From Kitasatospora cineracea (GTDB lineage: Bacteria > Actinomycetota > Actinomycetes > Streptomycetales > Streptomycetaceae), in NCBI RefSeq assembly GCF_003751605.1, contig NZ_RJVJ01000002.1, forward strand, positions 1,054,001 to 1,118,000: 64,000 bases of DNA, given 5' to 3'. A program made the translations under genes and the position numbers. Every line of letters starts with the position of its first letter. Within the stretch, counting starts at the first letter, position 1. Shown one piece after another: positions 15,141 to 23,634 of the stretch. Under the pieces are notes generated by a model. That model saw only the letters and a program-made list of their open reading frames with translations. It did no database searches and had not been told where the DNA came from.

Positions 15141-16187
15141 TCAGCCGGCCTGGCCGGACCGGGCCGCCTCGGCGGCGGCCATGTCCTCCACCAGGCGCCG
15201 CGCGCGCAGGGTGCCGGCGTCGTTGCGCAGGTTGACGGTCGGGCGGCCGGGGTTGCGGCGCATCACCGAGTAGGCGCCCTCGATGGCCCCGCTGTCCTCG
15301 GCGAAGACGTTGGCGAACTTCTTCTGCAGCACCTCGTCGTAGCCGGGCTCGTCGCGCCGGAACTTGCGGGCGAAGGCCCAGAAGTACCAGGTGGTGTGCT
15401 CGGTCTCCGGGGTGCCGAAGTTGAGGTTGCAGCCCTGGGCGCCGTGGCTGCGGTCGCCGCCCGGCGCGCCGGTGCCCACCGGGGCCACCCCGACGTCCAG
15501 GACGGTGGAGGCCGGCGGCTGGAACCTGATGATCTGCCAGCGGTCCACGTTGCCGTCCTGGTTGAGCGCCTCGCGCCACAGCGGGGCGGCGTCGTGGTCC
15601 AGGATCCAGCGGGTGACCAGCACCGACTTCTCGTCGCCGGTCACGCTGATCGGGTTCGCCTGGATGTTGTCGTCGCCGAGGCTGCCGATGTGGACGTAGG
15701 TCTCGTGCGTGGTGTCGATCAGGTTGTCGGCCAGCAGGGTGTAGTTGGCCTGCAGGTGGATCGTCCCGTGGACGGACGTCCAGTCCGGGTGGTCGTTGCG
15801 CTCGAAGATGTCCTGGATCAGGTCGGGGTCGGCGAGCTCCGCCTCGCCCGGCCAGACCCAGACGTAGCCGTGGCGCTCGACGCAGGGGAACGCCCGGACC
15901 CTGGCCGCGGCCGGGACGTTCGCCTGGCCGGGGGCCTCCACGCAGCTCCCGTCGGCCTCGAACCGCAGCCCGTGGTACATGCAGCGCAGGGTGCAGTCCT
16001 CCTCCAGCCGTCCGAGCGCGAGCGGCATCTGCCGGTGGCAGCAGCGGTCCTCCAGTGCGGCGGGCCGGCCCTCGCGGTCGCGGAACAGGACCATCGGCTC
16101 GTTGCAGATCGTGCGGGAGAGGATCTCCCCGGGCGGGACCTCCTCGGGCCAGGCGGCGACGTACCAGGCGTTCATGATCAGCGTCAT
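15141..16187 (-). CDS. Rieske non-heme iron oxygenase (vanillate/phenoxybenzoate O-demethylase-like alpha subunit)
   Basis: A 348-residue protein from an ATG after AAGGGGGA. The Rieske [2Fe-2S] ligands are visible as DRCCHRQMPL and LRCMYHGLRF (C-x-H ... C-x2-H). The mononuclear iron site is DNLIDTTHETYVH (Asp, His, His). Members hydroxylate or O-demethylate aromatic acids and need an external ferredoxin reductase; none is encoded nearby, so electrons must come from elsewhere in the genome. The two Cys in DRCC are adjacent; only one is needed as ligand. Probable action is on an aromatic intermediate of this locus or on imported substrate. Confidence 0.9.
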   Translation of the reverse strand: MTLIMNAWYVAAWPEEVPPGEILSRTICNEPMVLFRDREGRPAALEDRCCHRQMPLALGRLEEDCTLRCMYHGLRFEADGSCVEAPGQANVPAAARVRAFPCVERHGYVWVWPGEAELADPDLIQDIFERNDHPDWTSVHGTIHLQANYTLLADNLIDTTHETYVHIGSLGDDNIQANPISVTGDEKSVLVTRWILDHDAAPLWREALNQDGNVDRWQIIRFQPPASTVLDVGVAPVGTGAPGGDRSHGAQGCNLNFGTPETEHTTWYFWAFARKFRRDEPGYDEVLQKKFANVFAEDSGAIEGAYSVMRRNPGRPTVNLRNDAGTLRARRLVEDMAAAEAARSGQAG

Positions 16188-16198
16188 GGCTTCCCCCT

Positions 16199-17842
16199 TC
16201 AGGATGGTGAGCCCTCGGCGCGGGCGGCCACGACGGGGCCGGCCGGCCGGGGGAGCGGGGCCGGAGTCTTCGCGGACTCGGCCGGGGCGTGGAAGTAGTC
16301 GTCGGTCCGGGTCTCGTCGGCCCCGTCCGGCACCCGCAGGGCGCGGCAGGCCAGGGTCACCAGGACGGTCACCACGAGGTTGACGACCAGGGCGAGCACG
16401 CCGACGTACATCGTCATGTGCGTGTGGAAGCCGAGTTCGGACAGCGGGAGGGCCGAGCCGCCGAAGTGGGCGTGGTGGGTGGCCGGGTTGGGGATCCGGT
16501 AGAGCATCCACAGGCTGGCCGCCATGCCGAGCACCCAGCCCGCCAGCAGGCCGGTGCGGTGGAACCACCGGACGACCACCCCGAGGCCGACCGCCGGGAG
16601 CGTCTGGAGGATGATCACGTTCCCGATCAGCTGGAAGTCGGTGGAGAACTGCGGGGTGAGCATCAGGGTGCAGATCAGGGCGCCCAACTTGACGGCCAGC
16701 GAGGCGAGTTTGGACACCCGCGCCTCCTCGGCGGGCGTCGCCCGGGGCCGCAGGAACTCCCGGTAGATGTTCCGGGTGAACAGGTTGGCCGCGCCGATCG
16801 ACATGACGGACGCCGGGACGAGGGCGCCGATGCCCACCGCCGCGAACGCGATGCCGGCGAACCAGCCGGGGAACATCTGGTGGAAGAGCAGCGGGACCAC
16901 GGTGTTGGAGTCGGTGCCCCCGTCGGCGGTGCCGAGCGGCACCACCCCGGCGGCCAGGGCCATCAGCCCCAGCAGCGCGATGAAGCCGACCGCCAGGCTG
17001 TAGGCCGGCAGCGCCGCCATGTTCCGCTTGATCACCTTGCGGTCGCGGCTGGCCAGCGCGGCGGTGCTGGTGTGCGGGAAGAGGAACAGCCCCATCGCCG
17101 AACCGAGCGCCAGCGAGGCGTAGTTGAGCTGCCCCTGGGGGGCCAGGGCGGTCCTCCCGGTGCCGGACGCGGAGAGCTTGTGGCCGGCCGTGTCGAAGAT
17201 GTGCCCCCAGCCGCCGAGCTTCAGCGGGATGAACACGATCGCGGCGATGACCACCGTGTAGACCAGGACGTCCTTGACGATGGCGATCAGGGCGGGGGCC
17301 CGCAGGCCGGACTGGTAGGTGAACCCGGCCAGCCCGACGAAGGCGACCGCCACCGGCCACTGCCCGTCCACGCCCATCGTCCGCAGCACCGCCTCGATGC
17401 ACATCAGCTGCAGGGCGATGTAGGGGAGGGTGGAGAGGATGCCGGTCACCGCGACGCACAGCGCCAGCGCCCGGGAGCCGAACCGGCCGCGGACGAAGTC
17501 GGCGGTGGTGACGTACCCCTTGGCCTTCGACACCGACCAGAGCCGGACGAGCAGCAGGTAGACCATCGGGTAGACGATGGCCAGGTCCGGCAGCGAGAAG
17601 AAGCCGGCTCCGCCCACGTGGTAGATCAGGGCCGGGATGGCGACGAAGGTGTACGCGGTGTAGAGGTCGCCGCCGATCAGGAACCAGGTGATCCAGCTCC
17701 CGAACTGGTGGCCGCCGAGGCCCCACTCCTTGAGGTCGTCCATGGCCCGGGTGCGGCGCCACCGCGCGGCCAGGAAGCCCAGCACCGTGACGGCGAGCAA
17801 CAGCACGGTGAACACGGTGAGTTCGGTGACGTCAAGCTTCAT
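16199..17842 (-). CDS. Sodium:solute symporter (SSS family)
   Basis: A 547-residue membrane protein with about 13 hydrophobic segments, starting at ATG 17842. It carries SSS features such as FLIGGDLYTAYTFVAIP, the TADFVRGRFGSRAL segment, FPHTSTAALASRDRKVIKRN and GIGALVPASVMSIGAANLFTRN. These transporters import organic acids or other solutes with sodium. It overlaps the upstream DUF3311 gene by 11 bp, the standard pairing for this subfamily. Finding it beside Rieske and amidohydrolase genes suggests uptake of an aromatic or short organic acid, possibly a precursor or degradation substrate. Confidence 0.92.
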   Translation of the reverse strand: MKLDVTELTVFTVLLLAVTVLGFLAARWRRTRAMDDLKEWGLGGHQFGSWITWFLIGGDLYTAYTFVAIPALIYHVGGAGFFSLPDLAIVYPMVYLLLVRLWSVSKAKGYVTTADFVRGRFGSRALALCVAVTGILSTLPYIALQLMCIEAVLRTMGVDGQWPVAVAFVGLAGFTYQSGLRAPALIAIVKDVLVYTVVIAAIVFIPLKLGGWGHIFDTAGHKLSASGTGRTALAPQGQLNYASLALGSAMGLFLFPHTSTAALASRDRKVIKRNMAALPAYSLAVGFIALLGLMALAAGVVPLGTADGGTDSNTVVPLLFHQMFPGWFAGIAFAAVGIGALVPASVMSIGAANLFTRNIYREFLRPRATPAEEARVSKLASLAVKLGALICTLMLTPQFSTDFQLIGNVIILQTLPAVGLGVVVRWFHRTGLLAGWVLGMAASLWMLYRIPNPATHHAHFGGSALPLSELGFHTHMTMYVGVLALVVNLVVTVLVTLACRALRVPDGADETRTDDYFHAPAESAKTPAPLPRPAGPVVAARAEGSPS

Positions 17843-18086
17843 CGGACGCTCCGCCCCGCCGGGTCGCCAGGTAGACGGCGGACGTGCAGGCCGCGGCGAA
17901 GGCGACCAGGAGCAGTTGGAACCAGTAGAAGAACGGGATGCCGGCGAGCCGGGGTTCGTCCCGGTTGAAGGTGAAGGTGAGCAGCGGCGCGATCGCCGCC
18001 GGGGCGAGCAGCCAGTTCCAGGGGCTGCGGTCGCGTCTCGCGGGTGAGGGTTCGGCGGACGAGGAGTCCGAGGTGGCCGTGACCAC
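17832..18086 (-). CDS. DUF3311 small membrane protein, symporter partner
   Basis: An 84-residue protein from GTG 18086 with GGAGGAAGC upstream. It has two hydrophobic stretches (about 24-42 and 50-70) separated by FNRDEPRLAGIPFFYWFQ, which is the recognisable DUF3311 core. DUF3311 proteins are nearly always encoded immediately before a sodium:solute symporter, as here with an 11-bp overlap, and probably act as an accessory subunit. It is the first gene of the long minus-strand block; the divergent promoter region to the EamA gene follows. Confidence 0.85.
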   Translation of the reverse strand: MVTATSDSSSAEPSPARRDRSPWNWLLAPAAIAPLLTFTFNRDEPRLAGIPFFYWFQLLLVAFAAACTSAVYLATRRGGASDEA

Positions 18087-18202
18087 GCTTCCTCCGTCGG
18101 GTCAGAGGGCGGCAAGTGACGTCAAACAAAGTGAACGATCGATCGGGCAATGTCAAGAGTCCTCAATTCCCCATACCGGGCAGCACTCTTGAGTAACTGA
18201 TG

Positions 18203-18219
18203 GTACGTTCGGTCAGTTA
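18203..18219. promoter_or_regulatory. Probable TetR operator, imperfect copy
   Basis: GGTACGTTCGGTCAGTT shares the ten bases CGTTCGGTCA with the perfect palindrome at 20233-20246; the left arm is degenerate. It lies 38 bp upstream of the EamA gene and about 120 bp upstream of the divergent DUF3311/symporter block, so one site could control both directions. The TetR gene next door is the obvious candidate regulator. Confidence 0.5.
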
Positions 18220-18256
18220 TATCGTCGTCACCGGCTGTGAGAAGAGAGTGAAAGCC

Positions 18257-19234
18257 ATGGCTGTTTCGCGCACGGCGGCAGGTGTCAGCAGCGGCATCGT
18301 CACCGGCCTGGCCTGGGGCTGCATGTTCGCCGTCGCCAAGTCCGCGTACGGGCACCTGGACCCGTTCCACCTGACGGCGGTCCGGTTCGTGCTGGCCGCC
18401 GCCATCTTCTGCGTCCTGCTGCTGGTCCGGGAGGGGCGCGCCGCCTTCGCCTTCGAGGGACGGCTGGGCAGCCTGTGGGTGCTGTCCACGATCGGCTTCG
18501 CGGGCTTCAACTTCTGCACCTACGTGGGCCTGGAGAGCATCCCCGCGCAGAGCTCGGCCCTGATCATGGCGACCATGCCGCTGGTGACCGTGCTGGTGAT
18601 GTGGGGGCGCACCCGCAAGGCGCCGCCGCTGGTCACGCTGGCCCTGGTGCTGACGGCGCTGCTCGGCGTCGCCATGGTGCTGGGCAACGGCAACCCGGCC
18701 AAGGTCGTCACCGGCGGCGTCGGCTACGGCGGCCTGCTGACCCTGGTCGGGGTGGCCGGCTGGATCCTCTACACCACCGGCGCCGCCGGCTACCCGTCCT
18801 GGTCGCCGCTGCGCTACACCACGCTGACCTGCCTGCTCGGCACCGCCAGCATCGTGGTGATCACCGTCGCCGCCTCGTTCACGGGCTGGATCCCCAACCC
18901 CGGCCCGCGCGAGTACCCGGCCGTGTGGTGGCAGATCCTGTACGTGGTGGTCGCCGCGACCACCGTCGCCGCCCTGACCTGGAACACCGCCTTCCGCAAC
19001 CTCGGGCCGTCGAACGGCGTGCTGTTCATCAACCTCGTCCCGATCACCGCCTTCGTGGTCCAGGCGTTCCGCGGCCACCGGCCGACCCCCTACGAGATCG
19101 CCGGGGTCTGCGTCGTCCTGGCCGCCCTGGCCGCCTCCAACCTCTACTCCCGCCGCCGGGCCGCCGCCCAGGCCGCGCAGGCCGCCCCGGCGGCGGCGGC
19201 CGAGCCCACCCCGCAGGCCGCCGCGGGCCGGTAG
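18257..19234 (+). CDS. EamA/DMT-family transporter, probable metabolite exporter
   Basis: A 325-residue protein with about ten transmembrane helices arranged as two EamA repeats. The first repeat starts GIVTGLAWGCMFAVAKSAYG and the second around TGGVGYGGLLTLVG. ATG 18257 follows the purine tract GAGAGTGAAAG. The C-terminal 30 residues are Ala/Arg-rich and cytoplasmic. DMT proteins export amino acids and small metabolites. It is the first gene of the rightward block, lies between the candidate operator and the TetR gene, and may export the product or an aromatic amino-acid-like intermediate. Confidence 0.9.
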   Translation: MAVSRTAAGVSSGIVTGLAWGCMFAVAKSAYGHLDPFHLTAVRFVLAAAIFCVLLLVREGRAAFAFEGRLGSLWVLSTIGFAGFNFCTYVGLESIPAQSSALIMATMPLVTVLVMWGRTRKAPPLVTLALVLTALLGVAMVLGNGNPAKVVTGGVGYGGLLTLVGVAGWILYTTGAAGYPSWSPLRYTTLTCLLGTASIVVITVAASFTGWIPNPGPREYPAVWWQILYVVVAATTVAALTWNTAFRNLGPSNGVLFINLVPITAFVVQAFRGHRPTPYEIAGVCVVLAALAASNLYSRRRAAAQAAQAAPAAAAEPTPQAAAGR

Positions 19235-19425
19235 CCGGGCATGACGTCCCGGCCGCCGCGTTCCGACCATGACGTAAGCTGCACGACACCCAACGACCAA
19301 GAATCCGGGTGCCGAGCGAGCAGACCGGGCACCACCCCGGTCCGCCGGCCGCACGGCCGGACCTTCACCAGGGGCGCCCACCGCTCTGCCCGGCTCCGCC
19401 CCGCAGCCAGACGGATGGAGCCAAC

Positions 19426-20061
19426 ATGATCGATCCCCGGACCGACGGTCGCATCCTCCGCGGCAACCAGACCCGACGGACGATCGTGCGCCGGGCCGTC
19501 GACATCGCCTCCGTCGAAGGACTGGACGGCCTGTCGATCGGCCGGCTCGCGGCCGACCTGAAGCTCAGCAAGAGCGGCGTGTTCGCCCTCTTCGGCTCGA
19601 AGGAGGACCTCCAGCTCGCCGCGGTACGGGCCGCCACGAAGATCTACACCGAGCAGGTGGTGGATCCCTCGATGGAGGTGACGCCCGGACTGGGGCGGGT
19701 CTGGACCCTCTGCGAGCGGTGGCTGGACTACTCGGAACAGCGCGTGTTCCCCGGCGGCTGCTTCTTCTTCTCCGCGTCGGCCGAGTTCGACTCCCGGCCC
19801 GGACGGGTCCGCGACGCCGTCGCGGACGCCAGCCGGACCTGGCAGCAGATCATGGCGCGGACCATCACCGACGCGGTCCAGATCGGCGACATCACCTCCG
19901 GCACCAACAGCGACCAGCTCGCCTACGAGCTGATCGCCCTGCTCGAGGCCGCCAACGGGATCGCCCTGCTGCACGACGACCCCGCCGCCTACGTCCGCTC
20001 CAGGATGGCGATCCGCGCCCGGCTCAGCACGGTCTGCACCTCGCCCGCGCTGCTCCCCTAG
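19426..20061 (+). CDS. TetR/AcrR-family transcriptional regulator
   Basis: A 211-residue regulator, ATG 19426 after GGAG. The N-terminal HTH spans about residues 18-62 with IVRRAVDIASVEGLDGLSIG and the recognition helix region LSKSGVFALFGSKEDLQ. The C-terminal domain (70-211) contains WLDYSEQRVFPGGCFFFSASAEFD, typical of the TetR_C_6-type ligand domain. Operator-like palindromes lie upstream of the flanking EamA and hydroxymandelate oxidase genes, so it probably represses both and responds to a cluster metabolite. No clear copy of the palindrome was seen directly upstream of its own start. Confidence 0.92.
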   Translation: MIDPRTDGRILRGNQTRRTIVRRAVDIASVEGLDGLSIGRLAADLKLSKSGVFALFGSKEDLQLAAVRAATKIYTEQVVDPSMEVTPGLGRVWTLCERWLDYSEQRVFPGGCFFFSASAEFDSRPGRVRDAVADASRTWQQIMARTITDAVQIGDITSGTNSDQLAYELIALLEAANGIALLHDDPAAYVRSRMAIRARLSTVCTSPALLP

Positions 20062-20232
20062 ACCCCGGCGCCCCGGCCGGCCCCACCCCCCTCCGCGGTG
20101 GGCGCCGGCCGCTCGCTGCCCGCCAGTTGACGACTTCTGCATGTCGTCAATTGCCAACTTGACGTACCGCCGGCTTCCAGAATTCTCACTGGCGGCCCTT
20201 GGCCGCCCCCGGTCACGGATGGTAAAAATGTA

Positions 20233-20246
20233 TGACCGTTCGGTCA
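20233..20246. promoter_or_regulatory. Perfect TetR-type operator palindrome
   Basis: TGACCGTTCGGTCA is a perfect 14-bp inverted repeat in an AT-richer stretch 67 bp upstream of the hydroxymandelate oxidase ATG. TetR-family operators often have this form. The related half-site at 18203-18219 precedes the EamA gene. Confidence 0.6.
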
Positions 20247-20312
20247 GACTTTCGCACCCAGGCTCCCGGAGCAGCAGGGCGGCCTGGTCCGACCGCACCA
20301 CTGGGGAGAAGC

Positions 20313-21404
20313 ATGGACAGACAGGGTGCGAAACCCCTGCTCGTCCGGGACTACGAGGACCTGGCCAGGGCCCGGCTCCCGGCGGACGTCTGGGACTTCA
20401 TCAGCGGCGGCAGCGGCACCGAGTCCACCCTGACCGCCAACCGGGCCGCCCTGGAACGGATCCGGCTGCGCCCGCGCGTGCTCACCGACGTCACCGCGTG
20501 TGACCCGGGGACCGAACTGCTGGGCGCCAGGATCGCCGCGCCGATCGGGATCGCGCCCATGGCCTACCACCGGCTGGCCTGCCCCGAGGGGGAGACGGCG
20601 ACGGCCCGGGCCGCCGGGCTGGCCGGCGTCCCGCTGATCGTCAGCATGTTCGCCAGCCGCACCCTCGCGGAGATCGCCGCCGCGGGGTCCGGCCCCCTGT
20701 GGCTGCAGCTGTACTGGCTGCGGCAGCGGGAGTTGCTGACCGGGCTCGTCCGCCGCGCGGAGGAGGCCGGCTTCGGCGCGCTGGTGCTCACCGTCGACGC
20801 GCCGCGCGTCGGCCGGCGCCTGCGGGACGTCCGCAACGGGTTCGTCCTGCCCCCCGGCGTCCACGCGGCGAACGTGGCCCCCGGAGCGATGGCGGCCTCG
20901 CACCGCGCCGCGCCCGACGCCTCGGCGATCGAGCGGCACGCCCGGGAGCAGTTCGACTCCTCGATCACCTGGAAGGACCTGGCGCAGCTCCGCGCGCTCA
21001 CCACCCTCCCCCTGGTCCTGAAGGGGATCCTGACGGCGGAGGACGCCCGGCTGGCCCTCGACCACGGCGTGGACGCCGTCATCGTCTCCAACCACGGCGG
21101 CCGCCAGTTGGACGGCGCGGTGGCGAGCGCACAGGCGCTGCCCGAGATCGCCGCGGCGGTGGGCGGCCGCTGCCGGGTCATCGTCGACGGCGGGATCCGG
21201 CACGGCACGGACGTCCTGAAGGTGCTCGCCCTCGGAGCGGACGCCGCACTGGTGGGCCGGCCGGTCCTGTGGGGGCTCGCCCAGGGCGGCGCCCAGGGGG
21301 TCTCGGACGTGCTGGGACTGCTCCGGGACGAGCTGGAAGAGGCGATGGCGCTGTCCGGGCGGCCGCGGATCGCGGACGTCGACCGGTCCGCCGTCGTGCT
21401 TTAG
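20313..21404 (+). CDS. hmo: FMN-dependent alpha-hydroxy acid oxidase, 4-hydroxymandelate oxidase
   Basis: A 363-residue TIM-barrel flavoprotein starting at ATG 20313 after GGGGAG. The family signature is clear: IAPIGIAPMAYHRL, WLQLYWL, LTVDAPRVGRRLRD, VLKGIL with the flavin lysine, and VSNHGGRQLDGA with the catalytic His and Arg. The N-terminal FISGGSGTESTL replaces the tyrosine-containing motif of glycolate oxidase and resembles Hmo enzymes of glycopeptide and CDA clusters. It oxidises 4-hydroxymandelate to 4-hydroxybenzoylformate. Its partners HmaS (28.9 kb), prephenate dehydrogenase (30.9 kb) and HpgT (6.7 kb) are all in this window. An operator-like palindrome precedes it. Confidence 0.9.
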   Translation: MDRQGAKPLLVRDYEDLARARLPADVWDFISGGSGTESTLTANRAALERIRLRPRVLTDVTACDPGTELLGARIAAPIGIAPMAYHRLACPEGETATARAAGLAGVPLIVSMFASRTLAEIAAAGSGPLWLQLYWLRQRELLTGLVRRAEEAGFGALVLTVDAPRVGRRLRDVRNGFVLPPGVHAANVAPGAMAASHRAAPDASAIERHAREQFDSSITWKDLAQLRALTTLPLVLKGILTAEDARLALDHGVDAVIVSNHGGRQLDGAVASAQALPEIAAAVGGRCRVIVDGGIRHGTDVLKVLALGADAALVGRPVLWGLAQGGAQGVSDVLGLLRDELEEAMALSGRPRIADVDRSAVVL

Positions 21405-21623
21405 AAAGAATCCGCCCCGGCCCCGTTCATATATCTCCCGGAATATTTTCTGACCCCCCTTGCGCACCGACCGCCCACCCGCAAGGATGAATTCGTCTTC
21501 GTTTTCGAATCGCAATGAAAACCGCCCGGTGATGCGCATTCTCCCGGGCGCCTCCCAGCCAGAACGCCGAAACATTGGCTCGTCCCGTCAGCCCGGCATA
21601 TCAGGTTTCATGGAGGAATCACA

Positions 21624-23024
21624 ATGCATCGATCGTCTTCACCGGAAGCACCGGGCGATTGGGTCGACCGGTTACTCCTGGCCGGCCCGGAGCAGGATAT
21701 CTGCCTGGAGTTCGACCGGCCGATTTCCCGGGCCGAGCTGCGTGCATCGGTTTCCGAACGGCAGCGGGCGCTCGCCGGGGCCGGCCTCGCGGCCGGCGGG
21801 GCGGTGGCGCTGAGGCTGCCGCCGTCGCTCGCCTGCGTCACCGAACTGCTGGCCGCCTGGCGGCTCGGCGCCCAGGTCGCCCTGCTGGACCACCGGCTCA
21901 CCGAGCACGAGGTCTCCCGGGCGCTGGAGCGGCTCGCCCCGCAGTTCCTGGTCGAGCCGAGCCGCCCGCCGACCGCCGGCGCCCTGCGCGGCTACCTCTC
22001 CGTCGAGGCGCGGATCGTCGCCCTCCCCGGCCGGCCGGCCGACGGCGACCACGTCCTGGTCCAGCTGAGCTCCGGATCGACCGGCCCGTCCAAGGTGATC
22101 GGCCGCACGGCGGCCGACCTGGCCGCCGAACTCGGGCGCTACGACCTGATCGAGGGCTTCCCGGGCCGCGGCCACCGGGTCGTGGTGCTGGCCTCGCTGG
22201 TGCACGTGCTGGGCCTGGTCGGCGGCCTGCTGCACAGCCTGCACGCGGGTGCCCGGACGGTGGTGCCGGAGCGGTTCAGCGTCGACGGGATCCTCCGCGC
22301 GCTGGCGGCCGCCGAGGAGCCCACCACCGTCCTGGGCGTCCCGTTCCACGCCGAGATCCTCGCCTCGGTCGCCGCCCCGCCCCCGCTCCCCTTCCTGACC
22401 GGCATGATCACCGGCGGCGAGCCGGTGCGCCAGGAGGTCTGGGAGGCGTTCACCACCCGCTACGGCGCGACGCTGGGCAACATGTACGGCATGACCGAGG
22501 CCGGCGTGATCGCCACCGACGTCACCGGCCGGCACCGGCCGGAGCTCGCCGTCGCGCCCGGCATGGAGGTCCGGGTGGAGGCGGGCGAGATCCTGATCGG
22601 GCGGCCCGCCTCGCCCTACCTCGGCGCCGCCGGCCCGAGCCGCTGGGCGGACGGGTGGCTGCGCACCCGCGACGCCGGCGCCGTCGACCCCGTGACCGGC
22701 CGGCTGGCCGTCCGGGGCCGGCTCGACTCCCAGGTCTCCATCGGCGGCCTCAAGGTCGACCTGGCCGAGGTGGAGCAGACCGTCCGGTCGCTGCCGCAGG
22801 TGCGCGAGGCCGTCGTGCTGCACGGCAGCCACATCGAGGCGTACCTCGCCCTCGCCGAGCCGGCCCCGGTGGCCGAGCTGGAAGAGGCCCTCGCGGCCCG
22901 GCTCGCGGCCTACAAGCGGCCCCGCCGCCTGCACGTCCTGCCGGACCTGCCCCGCACCGGCACCGGGAAGCTCGTCCGGGACCCGGCGGCGCTGCGCGCG
23001 GCCGCCGGACAGCCCGCCTCCTGA
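21624..23024 (+). CDS. Stand-alone adenylating enzyme (ANL superfamily), start of the carrier-protein operon
   Basis: A 466-residue enzyme, ATG 21624 with GGAGGAATCACA upstream. It is shorter than typical acyl-CoA synthetases. A3 reads QLSSGSTGPSKVIGRT, A5 reads NMYGMTEAG, A8 reads GRLDSQVSIGGLKVDLAEVE and the C-terminal lysine is in RTGTGKLVRD. It is followed at once by two ACP genes and a ketosynthase, so it most likely loads an acyl or aromatic acid onto an ACP. 4-hydroxybenzoate, 4-hydroxymandelate-derived acids or hydroxyphenylglycine are reasonable candidates but unproven. The 219-bp gap before it is AT-rich and probably holds the operon promoter. Confidence 0.88.
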   Translation: MHRSSSPEAPGDWVDRLLLAGPEQDICLEFDRPISRAELRASVSERQRALAGAGLAAGGAVALRLPPSLACVTELLAAWRLGAQVALLDHRLTEHEVSRALERLAPQFLVEPSRPPTAGALRGYLSVEARIVALPGRPADGDHVLVQLSSGSTGPSKVIGRTAADLAAELGRYDLIEGFPGRGHRVVVLASLVHVLGLVGGLLHSLHAGARTVVPERFSVDGILRALAAAEEPTTVLGVPFHAEILASVAAPPPLPFLTGMITGGEPVRQEVWEAFTTRYGATLGNMYGMTEAGVIATDVTGRHRPELAVAPGMEVRVEAGEILIGRPASPYLGAAGPSRWADGWLRTRDAGAVDPVTGRLAVRGRLDSQVSIGGLKVDLAEVEQTVRSLPQVREAVVLHGSHIEAYLALAEPAPVAELEEALAARLAAYKRPRRLHVLPDLPRTGTGKLVRDPAALRAAAGQPAS

Positions 23025-23119
23025 CTCCCCCTCCTCCCCCGCGCCCCGGCGGCCCGCCGCCCCGGTTCGCACCGCTCCGCACCCGTCCGCATCCTTCGTG
23101 TACATGACAAGGAGTCCCC

Positions 23120-23386
23120 ATGAGCGCCGACATCAACCGGTTCATCGTGAAGAGCCTGGCCGAGATGAACTACGACACCTCCGAGATCTCCGACGAGACC
23201 CCGCTCGGCCCGTCCGGCCTCGACCTGGAGTCGCTCGCCCTCGCCGAGATCGCCATCCAGGTCGAGGACGAGTACGGCGTGCGGATCGACGAGGACGAGA
23301 CCGAGCAGCTGGCCCTGATGACCCTCGGCGAGCTCGCCGCCGAGATCGCCCGCCGGGCCTCGCTCATCCAGGCCGGGGGCAAGTGA
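23120..23386 (+). CDS. Discrete acyl carrier protein
   Basis: An 88-residue acidic protein with ATG 23120 after AAGGAG. The attachment serine lies in GLDLESLALAEI (about residue 41), followed by the helix III region EYGVRIDEDE. It is a type II ACP of the sort found in dissociated polyketide and aryl polyene systems. Its stop overlaps or nearly overlaps a second carrier protein gene. The PPTase at 9 kb would activate it. Confidence 0.9.
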   Translation: MSADINRFIVKSLAEMNYDTSEISDETPLGPSGLDLESLALAEIAIQVEDEYGVRIDEDETEQLALMTLGELAAEIARRASLIQAGGK

Positions 23387-23388
23387 GC

Positions 23389-23634
23389 ATGGGCCGGCCC
23401 CCGCGCATCGACCGCACCGAGGTGCTCGCGCTGCTCGCCACCTACCGCGAGCGGGCGGCGCAGGACGGGGTCGAGCAGATCGACTCGCTGGAGCTCGCCT
23501 GGCTGATCCACCAGGTCGAGCAGCGCTACCAGGTCCAGCTCGACCTCGGCGACGACCAGCTCGTCCGGATGGCCACCGTGCCCGGCGCGGTCGGCGTCCT
23601 GGACGAGCAACTGCAGGAGTGCGGCCATGGCTGA
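23389..23634 (+). CDS. Second discrete acyl carrier protein
   Basis: An 81-residue protein; the ATG at 23389 or a GTG at 23383 (overlapping the previous stop) are both in frame. EQIDSLELAWLI carries the candidate phosphopantetheine serine (about residue 33), and EQRYQVQLDL matches ACP helix III. It is more divergent than the first ACP and lacks the acidic D directly before S-L by one position (IDSLEL, canonical). Paired ACPs are common in aryl polyene-type loci, where one may carry starter and one the chain. Its stop overlaps the ketosynthase start by eight bases. Confidence 0.8.
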   Translation: MGRPPRIDRTEVLALLATYRERAAQDGVEQIDSLELAWLIHQVEQRYQVQLDLGDDQLVRMATVPGAVGVLDEQLQECGHG

